Program-made: the position numbers and the translations under genes | Source of the DNA: Dermatemys mawii | Lineage: Eukaryota > Chordata > Testudines > Dermatemydidae | DNA length: 64,000 bases | NCBI GenBank assembly: GCA_007922305.1 | Contig: ML677334.1 | Location: forward strand, 60,366,858 to 60,430,857 | Reading direction: 5' to 3' | Notes under the pieces: generated by a model | Databases searched by the model: none | What the model was told of the DNA's origin: nothing | What the model saw: the letters and a program-made list of their open reading frames with translations, nothing else | Part shown: positions 55,300 through 64,000 of the stretch, in pieces | How positions within the stretch are numbered: the stretch's first letter is position 1 | Layout of the letters: each line of letters starts with the position of its first letter

Positions 55300-56260
55300 G
55301 TTTACAAATTATCTAACTGAGCTGTAACTGGAGCACACATCTTTTCAAAGAGACCTGCATATCCAAATGAGTTGTAAACTCAGCTGCACAACTGAACAGG
55401 TAACATGTTGCTCTTAAAAAACTCTATATAATTATCTCAACAGATTTGAACTAAAAGTTATTAACAGGCTACACCGAAATTTTCTCCAGCTGCATAACAC
55501 TAATCCCTGGGTAGCAACAAGCCATCAAGTCACTATAATACCCTTCACAGCCACCAATATAGTAGATGTGGCTGGGAAAAAACAGGCATGGCTGTATTGC
55601 CCCTGAAGCGTTCCTGCTCACTTCAGTGACCTTTAGGGTTGCGGGCAGTCAGGTGTAAACTACACAGAGGGTAAAACTAGCTCCCAGCCAGTCCTCAAAC
55701 CAGAAGCTGAAAAAGGTACATTAATTTTTCCCTTGTATACTGCACTACCCACAGCTTCGCGGGACCAAAGAACTGAGGCCACTGGTTATTGGAGAATCTT
55801 CTAAGACTAGATTCCCATTCATCTCTGCTTCTTTTTTGGTGTAGTTTTTCATGTTCCCCTTTTTAAAAATACTTCATTAATTTTTAAATTAAAAATATTC
55901 TATGAAATGCAGAAAGAAAAGGAATTATGTCTATTTAACAAACAAGGGAAGTAGTTAAATTAGTAGTCACTTCAATACCCTCTTTTCAAATATATCAACC
56001 TGGCCAGCAGTGAAAAATGGGTGTTAACAAATAACTTATTTCACTGTAACAATTGCGTAGGGTGCAATAACATGCGATAGTACATACAAGGAATATGTCC
56101 CTACCTTTCCACAAGACAAGTACATCATGGACAGTGCATGCTTCTTCATGTTGTCCCACCAATCTGACTCAGCCCTAGCCTTGAGACCATGTTTGGGTCT
56201 CCCAATCCCATTCAGTCCTTAGTCTCCCTGTTGAGACTGCCAGCAAAGGTGTCATTAATA
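55300..56260. other. Intergenic stretch, nothing recognised
   Basis: No ORF, RNA gene or named repeat supported by the sequence. Confidence 0.35.
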
Positions 56261-56496
56261 CCATTTGTGTAATGATTTTTGGACAAGTTTTCACATTATA
56301 CTTGGACTTAGAAATATAATAAATGTAATAAACTATTTGTATTGTATTATGTCTTCATGGGATTTAAAACTATACAAAATTATACATCGAAATTTCAAAA
56401 GCTACAGACAAATAAAAAGCAAAGATTTACAAAAGCTAAATCCTGAACTGTTACACATCTATTCTCCTTAGAGATCTTGTGGCTTCTTGTATATCT

Positions 56497-56779
56497 AGAG
56501 TCAGTCTTGTAGCACCTTATAGACCAACAGATCTTCTCCTCTCTGGGTGTTCACACCTCCAGATCAGCTGCTGGAAGTTGGTCTCACCCCCTCGATTGAA
56601 TTTACCTTGCTTTCTTGCCTGCATATTTATACCTGCCTTTTGAGATTTCCACAACCTTCATCTGATGAAGTGGGTCTTAGCCCACGAAAGCTCATGATCC
56701 CTAAGATCTGTTAGTCTATAAGGTGCTACAAGACTCTGTCGCTTTTGCAGATCCAGATTAACACGGCTACTCCTCTGAT
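56497..56779 (+). repeat. Snap-back repeat, copy 4 (with central spacer)
   Basis: The left arm (gtcttgtagcaccttatagacc) and right arm (ggtgctacaagactc) are separated by a longer centre. The tail is cagatccagattaacacggc. The right arm contains an exact CTGATGA (56662-56668), stem gtggg/cccac and GAAA (56686-56689). Confidence 0.85.
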
Positions 56780-56800
56780 TGTCTATGTTTTCCCTTAGAT

Positions 56801-57072
56801 CAGTGTTTCCTTAGATTGGTGTTCCGCACAATGTGAATAGGTGCTCCGTGAAAGAATCATAATTTAAAAAAGGTCTTTAAATTTTTTTTAATTTTAAATT
56901 TGGCATATTTGAAACAATTTATAACTCGATTATTTATAAAATAAAATACATTTGAGCATAAAGCACATTTTTATTTGAAAACCAAACGACTACAAAATAA
57001 TAATATAAGTGTTCCGTAAATATATACCAGGATAAAAAGTGTTCCGTGGTCAAAAAAGTTTGGGAAACGCTG
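56801..57072. mobile_element. hAT-type MITE
   Basis: CAGTGTTTCC at the left and GGGAAACGCTG at the right. Flanking octamers ccttagat and ccctagat match at 7 of 8. The interior is AT-rich and contains repeated gtgttccgt motifs. Confidence 0.8.
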
Positions 57073-57454
57073 CCCTAGATGAAACAAATTCGTCTCATAT
57101 ATTACATTCATCAGTATTGTCATTCATCTTCTAAATACTGTGCTCTTTGGAAGTAATTTCTGTCATATCAATATACCAATCTCTTAAAACGAGGACTCGA
57201 AAGATTATCAAAGCCTGAAGTATCAATTTCTTGCATAACCCAAGATAATTGCAATTCATCTTGAAAAGTCCTATTTACTGATGAAACCTCATACAGAAAA
57301 TATTTCATTTTCATATTGGACTCCTGGACACTTGTTTAAATGTGTTCTACTGGACAATGAAGGGTGCCGGTAATATGAGAAACAGGATGGCAATTTGTCA
57401 TATTCTTTGGCAATATATTAGTATTAGAAATTCCTGGTCAAGTATTACCAGTGT

Positions 57455-58000
57455 TTACTCCCGGGGGAATTCTGAGCCAAAAAATTAAAAGTTCTGCATA
57501 TATTTTAAAATTCTGCACATTTTATCTCTCAAAATAACACTATATAATCATACCAATTTCAATTATTTTGGTAATTTATTTCAAAATACCTGTCAGCAAC
57601 TATGTCTAAAAAAAAGTCCCAGACAAAAAAAATCCCCCCAGCAGAAGAGAGTTAAAGAAACCCATATAATAATCCAGTGCCTGTTTATCTGCTCCCACCA
57701 CACCCACCAGAGCCCAGCCAGGGAGACAGATACTACACAGTTCCCTCCCAGAGTGCAGCTACAGAGCACCCCTGAGTCCAGACACTCGCCCCAACCCCCC
57801 ACGCCTCGGCTGCGCACTCCTCCCCAGCTCAGACACTCACACCCGCTAGCCTCCAGAACCCAGCTGCGGGGTGATCCCCCAGCACAGACACTTGCACCCT
57901 TCCTTCAAGAGCCGAGCTGCGCCGCCCCCAGCCCAGACACACACACCTTGCCCCTCCACCCCCATGACCAGCTGCAGAAATAAGTGTTATAAAAATATAC
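57455..58000. repeat. Unclassified turtle-type interspersed repeat
   Basis: Begins cccgggggaattctgagcc, then attctgcacattttatctct and attattttggtaatttattt, a pattern I recognise as a high-copy reptilian repeat. The C-rich half (57690-57960) is its internal GC-rich part. The short ORFs are not genes. Confidence 0.5.
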
Positions 58001-59800
58001 TGAATCATAAAGTAGTGGATGAGTCAGAATTAAATTTGTTACATATGCCTTTGTTGTTGTATGGTATTGTGCTTGGATAGTTTTTGGTTAGCGTTTCAGA
58101 GTATTCATTACTGAAAATGAAGAAAATTCATACATTCAGAACAGGGTGAGATTCAACATTCACTGACTTGGTGTTCCAGATCTCTGAAAAAAGAGAGTCA
58201 GAGGTCAGTTTCAGAAAGGAGGATTTCCCTCCCTTTTGCTTACAATTATAAGGCATAACTATTCTCACGCTGATGTCAAAAGAATAACTCTTTACATCAA
58301 TTTCGTTATTTCAGATTCTAATCTCAAACCGCTGTACATTAGATCATTAGCCTTTCTTTGCCATCAAGATAAATGGGACACTAAAACAGACAAAGAGGTG
58401 GTGATGGGATGAATCAAGGATGGAGGGGGGGTGTATGTAGGATGGGGTCCTGGATTTTTACTTATTTCTGTCAGAATTTGTATGGGAATGGAGACTTTGC
58501 CAGCTCACAATACATGACACATGTGAGGCTGATGTGCACAAAAATGAAATCTCTGGCTCCTTCTCTGCTTCAGTCCTCCACCTTCTTGTGTCACTGCCAT
58601 TTATCCTCTATGTTTACACATTTGGGATTGTCCACGTTAAACCTAAAGCACTTGGACAGGTATTTGCTAATTCAAAGTGTCTATTATTAATTATTTATAT
58701 AAAACCTATAGTCAATTATGTGTTCACATAACTTGTACAAGGAAAAAGACGCAGTCCGTAGCTGGAGAGTTTGTTTGTTTAACCTTACCCTTCCCCACTC
58801 CCTGCAGAAAAGGGAAACTTGGGAATTTTGTTTCTCTCCTAAATAGATGAAGAGGTGGGAAAGAGCTTAGGGTGATTTTATTTCTTTGTGTTGACCCAGA
58901 AGAAAGAGGGAATTAAGGAATTTTGCTTAATCCTGAGCTCCACTGATTTTCGGACCTTAGACGAGGGGGAACTTTAGGACTATATTTATTACGTGCCCTA
59001 AAGAAAACACTTCTTGTTTCAGTTTCCTTTCTTGATTTGATGGAGATTCTTTATGGCAGAAGGACCACTCACATGTAGGGACATTCCATATATTCCCCCT
59101 CTTTTCCCATTGCCTCTCCAATATTCAGAATACAACCAGTGAGCACATTAACTGAACTCCAGTCATTGCAGAATAGCTGGGTTAGAGCCCAAATATATAT
59201 ATTTTCCCCTTATAAGTGGAATTACCTTTGTTCTATTGTAATATTCTGAAATTACCCCAGGACACTGATTTAAAATACATTCTGTAGAACCAAATACTTA
59301 AATAAAGCTCAACTCCTCCACTTCCCAGGAGACACAAAATTCATGGCATGATATCATAGATTTTAACTCTTTGCTGTATGGAGGAGGGGTCCTTACACAC
59401 TAACTCAGATCTTTGCCATGATCAAAGAAACAGACATTAAAGATGTAGGCCTATTAAACACCTAACATGCACTCACTGAGCTTCATGGATTGTACCCAAG
59501 ACAGCATATTCTTCAGTGCTCTGACAAGCCTAGTTTTGCCACCAAGACAGCTGCAAAGTTTTACAGTAGCTTTCCCAGAGAGAAATTCCTGTTCTCACCT
59601 GTCTGTCCTCCGAATTAGGGTTGGACTCCTTATTGCTCTTTTCCCTCAGCATAGGTATGTGTCTCAGAGGTTTCAGTCTCACTCTCCTGTCCTGACAGGT
59701 TCGTAACGAGAGTGGTATTGTGGCATAGGGGCTATCAGACACTAGCAAAGGGAAAAAATACAAAAGGAATTAGCAAGGGACAAGGGTTTGACTGGAAATC
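58000..59800. other. Intergenic stretch, nothing recognised
   Basis: No convincing ORF or repeat family. The small ORFs lack homology or codon structure. Confidence 0.35.
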
Positions 59801-59859
59801 TGAAATGCACATGTAATATATGGGTGCATGTATCCCATTGTGAGATGGGTCCCAGCTGT

Positions 59860-60111
59860 CAGCCCCGCTCAGCCCACTGCCAGCCTGGATGGATGGAACC
59901 CCGGGCTGGCGGCAGGCTGAGCAGGGCCGGTGGCTGGAACCCCATGCTGGCAGTGGACTAAGCAGCTCAGCCTGCTGCTGGCCTGGAGTTCCATCTCCCA
60001 CTCTGGGGTTCCCTCCGCCTGCCCCTGTAAAAGTAAATTGTATCAGTGACACAGAAAACCTTAAATTAATGAAGACTTGGCACACCACTTCTCAAAGGTT
60101 GCTGACCCCTG
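59860..60111. mobile_element. hAT-type MITE, right part
   Basis: Ends in cttggcacaccacttctcaa and ggttgctgacccctg, the complement of the CAGGGGTCAGCAACC-type end. No matching left end is found, so it is truncated. Confidence 0.6.
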
Positions 60112-60116
60112 GTCTA

Positions 60117-60190
60117 AATAATACTTAGTTCTGCCTCAGTGCAGGGAACTGGACTAGATGTGCCTTTCAGTGCTACATTTTTATGATATT
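60117..60190 (+). mobile_element. CR1 LINE 3' end
   Basis: tgcagggaactggactagat and ctttcagtgctacatttttatgat match the CR1 3' terminus. Confidence 0.75.
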
Positions 60191-61959
60191 ATTGTGGCAA
60201 TGGGATCGGAGAGGTCAGGACAGTCTGCAAACCCATTTTTGGCCCTCCAATAAGAGCACCCCATCCTTTACCAGTGTCTCTGTAACATGCTTTGCATTAC
60301 CAGAGCTTCTTTGTTACAGTGCAGTTCCCTCTCAATCATTGCTCTTCTTTTCAGACACGCAAGGGCTACAGTTTAAACACCACAAATCCACCCCTTTCTC
60401 CTTTTCTTGTCACACATCCTCATTAGGCAGCATTGCATCCAACACTCTACTATATTTTTCTAAACTCTGCCATGCAGTGGAATTTGGGAACCTCAGAATC
60501 TTGTTGCCAGAGAATCTGGCACATTTCAGTACTAGAACTACATACCCATAGTTCAGCCCTCCCAACCTCTCCTCTGCTCCTATTAGGATTCTTCACCCTC
60601 TCCTGGCCTTGGGGAGCTGCAGTGGGCTGCCCTCTCCCACATTCCAGGCTGACAGCCACAGCCCCACTGCACAAAATCATGAGATTTGAGAGTTCTATTG
60701 GGAGAGCATGAGCAAGGCTTAATTTTGCTTAGAAACTGCATCTCTCATGAGAAGTTTGTGAGAGATGGCATGTCTGCAAATCCTCCTGCAATGTCAAGTA
60801 CTTCCAAATCCCCTTTCCCTTGCAGCCAGCACTAACAAGTACTCCAACTTCCAAACCTTACATACTCCTTCCTCCCATTAGCAAGCCTCATTCTCAATCT
60901 GACTTTTTCCACATCCTGCACCAATGACAATATGTGCCCCAAGAGGAAAGGTTTTCTCATTTTCCATATGAAAACATAATTAGCTAAGGAGAGAAGCAAA
61001 TTAAAGTGATTATGCACTGAGAAAAAATAATAGGTCTTACAACTGGCAGTATCACTCAGGCTGTGCAGAGTTTTCAACAGTTGGCTGGTGGGGAGCCCTA
61101 TTAGCCGAGAAGCCTGGCAAAAATAAGCAAGACCATTGCATTTTCTATTCGGTGAGGTCTTCGGGTAGTTAGTGGCATTCTTCCGCTGAAAGCTCCTCCA
61201 GAAGTTTCTTTGCTTTATCTCATAATAACTAGGAAAATAAAACCCAGTTACTATACCCTGAGGATGAAACTATCAATACATCATGGACCGAGGGCAATTT
61301 TTTCAGAAGTGCCAAAATGACGTGGGCTTCTAAGTCTAATTTCCAAAAGTCACTTAGGCTTCTTTGGCTACTAGCACCCAACTATATAAATGGGAAATAT
61401 CCAGATCCGCCACAGACTGGGTGCACAAATTTCCTTTAAATGTGTATATAAAATACTGGATCTTGTGTTAATGATTTCACAGCAATTAACCAGCAATTCC
61501 CTTCCTGAGTCTTAAATATTTCTGTATATCCTTCATACATTATGAATTGTAACCATTAATAACATACAATGGCAAATGAATTCAAACAGATTTTTCCCCT
61601 TAATTCTCCCCCCTTAATTTGTTTCAGGTGTTTTTTGTATGAAAACAATAGAAAGATTATATTAAAAATATCTGTGTTGAGGAGATCAGAGGGCCAGAAT
61701 AACATGGTTGCCTGAACTTTGAGGAGATAGCAAAGGAATCTGTCTCCACTGATACCCAAAACCTACTAAATTCCACAAAAGAAAAGCATAGAGTTGCAAG
61801 GATGGATTTGCCAAGAAAATCAAAAAATTTAAAAAGATACCTCACTGAAAAGAGTGTTTTCTGCTCACAGCGTGGAGAGACCTCTCAGACGCCACACAAA
61901 GACTCTGCAGCCAAATCAGACAGAAATGCTATGGCTGAGGAAACTCAAATGGCTACTGT

Positions 61960-62410
61960 AGCAGAGCAGGGGTAAAACCCCAAGAATGCCCTGCCCCTGA
62001 AGGCTAAACCCTGCTTTCTAGCAGGGGTGCCGGGGCAGAGGCTTGGAGTAGCCAGCAAGGAGCCCAGCTGTGAGCCCTAATGAGGGCTGGCTCATCATAG
62101 CAGACTGGGCTAAGTGAACACAGCTGAGGCTGGGAGCTGAGAGGGCTAGAAAAGCCCTGAGCCATACTCAGTTGGAGGGCAGGCCGGAAAGGGAATAGGA
62201 AGCTGTTACGCTGTCAAGCTGTCTCCTTGCTGAAGGCAAGGTGCCCGGAGACCCAGGAACCAGGACAGAGAGGATAACTGTTGGGGGATTGGGAAGAGCA
62301 CTTTTCTTGCATTGAAGCCAATAAGTATGCACTGTAAATAAAGGACACTTGGGTGAAACACCAGAAGAGGAATGAAGACCTTTATTTCTGTTGGCCAGAA
62401 TACAGAGCAC
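61960..62410 (+). repeat. Unclassified repeat upstream of ORF1-like remnant
   Basis: G/A-rich sequence (ggggcagaggcttggagtag, then ctgtgagccctaatgagggc) with an AATAAA near 62336. It looks like a retroelement leader or LTR, but I cannot name it. Confidence 0.35.
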
Positions 62411-62439
62411 AGGAGAAGGACACAGAGACCTGTGTGGAC

Positions 62440-62850
62440 CCTGTGACAGCTACCAAAGCAGATGTTCTGGAGATTATCTCTGAGTTTAAGGCCATGAGAG
62501 AGGAGCTGATGACCAACTTCTTGCAGTAAAGAAGGAAGTTGAAGACGTGGAAGAGCAAGTCACTGTGCTAGAGACTGGCCTCAGAGAAGCAAGTGAGAGA
62601 GAAACAAAGCTGCAGAGCCACAGGGCACTGATGGAATACACAGAGAAGGGGATGCAGTTTAAATTCCTTGATATAGAGAAGGCGCAACACCAGAAATATA
62701 GGGGCTGCCTAAAACCAGTGAAGGAGGAAGCCCAATCTGCTATGTAAAAAACTTTAATTGTGGAGTTGTTACATCTGAGCTGTCTGGATGAAACAAAAGT
62801 GAAGACAGCACATATGGCACTGCTCCCCCTGCCTCAGATTCACACACTTC
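62440..62850 (+). pseudogene. L1/Tx1-like ORF1 fragment
   Basis: Plus-strand frames around 62547-62745 encode a coiled-coil-like stretch (EEQVTVLETGLREASERETK) and then FLDIEKAQHQKYRGCLKPV. After a stop, DETKVKTAHMALLPLPQ follows near 62790-62840. This resembles L1/Tx1 ORF1p coiled coil and RRM (EN-R-RNN-RG-P, then ERAHRAL). Similarity is weak but the order is right. Confidence 0.42.
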
Positions 62851-63109
62851 AAGGCCAGAAGCAACCATCACAATAATTTAGTCTTATCTCCAGCACATCT
62901 CAAGCATCAGAGCCTCACCCATCCACTCCTGCAAGAGCCCCATATCTTCTGACTGAGTTACTGAAGTACTCAAATCTTCATTTAAATCTTTCAGGTTACA
63001 GAGAATCCACAATTTACTTTAGTTCAAACCAGCAAGTGACCCAGGCTCTATGCTCATAATAATAAACCTATATACTTAATTGTGAAATTTCACAATTAGG
63101 TGTATAATT

Positions 63110-63191
63110 GATTTAGTTGGTGTTGGTCCTGCTTTGAGCAGGGAGATGGACTACATGACCTCCTCAGGTCTCTTCCAATCCTAATCTTCTA
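63110..63191 (+). mobile_element. CR1 LINE 3' end
   Basis: tggtcctgctttgagcaggg, then ggactacatgacctcctcag and ccttccaatcctaat-type wording is the CR1 3' end. Confidence 0.85.
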
Positions 63192-63199
63192 TTAATCTC

Positions 63200-64000
63200 T
63201 CATTCATCCTTATCAGCAGAAAAAATTAAATTATGAAAAAAAGCCAGAGAGCATTCAGAGCTCATACTCGAAGGCCACAAGGTGCAATTTTTTCACAATT
63301 CTTCCGCCCTAACTTTAAAAAAAGAGGAGAGAGCTGGGGAAATGAAGGCATCACTTAAGAGGACCGAATTCTGCTACAAATGGGTATTCCCATTTAAACT
63401 TTTATTCAGCTTCCAAAATTAGCATTATACAGTAAAAGACTTCAAACAAGAAAAAAAACACACTCCAGCTGTTTGGGATAAGTCCAAACTTCAGATGTCC
63501 AAGACGACTCTCTAGAAGCAGAACCTACAGATAAGCTTCTGAAAAATACTTGGTAAACACTGAAACACAAGAAAACAGCTGGGGAAAAAAAAGAAAACAT
63601 TCTAGAAAACAAGGAGTTCCTGGGAGACATCCAGAATGAACAACTGAACAGTAACTATGTTAATGTTTTAAAGCAAATAGTATGAAGGTTGCTTTAATTG
63701 AGGTGATCAATAAAGCGTTCTTCTGTATCTTAAGGACAATAAGGGGCGAGAATACCAAGAATGGAGGAGATCGGAGGAAATAAAGAAGGGATAGGGAGGA
63801 CCCATCGGGGTACTGCATATATCCTCCTCATGACTCAAATGATCAGATAGTAACCAATTCATAAGGGCGAGGGTCAAGGACCTTTAGGAGGAGATTGTAC
63901 CTCCACTGGACTGCAAAAGAAGCAGACCAAGTGTGCATGACAGGGGACTAGAAGAGTTAGGATTCAGAAAAGCACAGTCATCTGGGGGCTGTTTTACATG
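63200..64000. other. Right edge of window, nothing recognised
   Basis: Purine-rich sequence with no supported gene. In human the next gene past MCM4 is UBE2V2; none of its exons is visible here. Confidence 0.35.

Noticed and set aside
55480..55640. Possible additional tRNA- or snoRNA-like patch
   Set aside because: No cloverleaf or box C/D or H/ACA layout could be assembled.
44663..64000. Search for UBE2V2 exons
   Set aside because: No match to its ubiquitin-conjugating-like fold was seen on either strand.

Overview
The window is nuclear DNA of an amniote vertebrate, most likely a turtle. Exons are short and separated by long introns. The repeats are CR1 LINEs, old L2 and MIR copies, many small hAT and PIF/Harbinger-type elements with intact target-site duplications, and a DIRS-type retrotransposon. 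The species call is inference from exon divergence and repeat content. No prokaryotic, plasmid or viral replicon features are present.

Two protein genes lie head to head around a CpG island at about 19.9-21.6 kb. To the left, on the minus strand, are the first 13 coding exons of PRKDC (DNA-PKcs, the catalytic kinase of non-homologous end joining), from the ATG at 20701 down to 3364. This covers about 488 residues, and the rest of the gene lies outside the window. To the right, on the plus strand, is a complete MCM4 (a subunit of the MCM2-7 replicative helicase). It has a probable non-coding first exon ending at 21505 and 16 coding exons from 23692 to 44662, giving 862 residues. The exon phases join without a frameshift. 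One MCM4 intron has a GC-AG boundary. The same head-to-head arrangement is known in human, so a double-strand-break repair kinase and a replication helicase subunit share a divergent promoter region. E2F, E-box and CCAAT motifs lie on the MCM4 side.

From 44.9 to 64 kb I find no protein-coding gene. It holds one intact tRNA-Ala(AGC) gene (54876-54948, minus), two decayed relatives of it, and a dense layer of transposon fragments. These include LTR-like blocks, a PIF/Harbinger-like element of about 1.3 kb, a Myb-like Harbinger remnant, hAT miniature elements, CR1/L3 fragments and an L1/Tx1-like ORF1 remnant.

The most unusual structures are listed here. (1) A family of snap-back palindromic repeats occurs four times between 40.4 and 56.8 kb, and its arms carry a hammerhead-ribozyme-like core. 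(2) One member has an exact 38-nt copy of sequence from 447 bp upstream placed in the centre of its palindrome, next to a 100-N assembly gap. (3) A perfect 42-bp-arm hairpin lies in PRKDC intron 4. (4) TG/TA repeats sit directly downstream of a weak PRKDC splice donor. (5) A ZMYM-like (DUF4371) hAT transposase remnant lies antisense in MCM4 intron 1. (6) Several cases of transposon nesting are datable from their target-site duplications.
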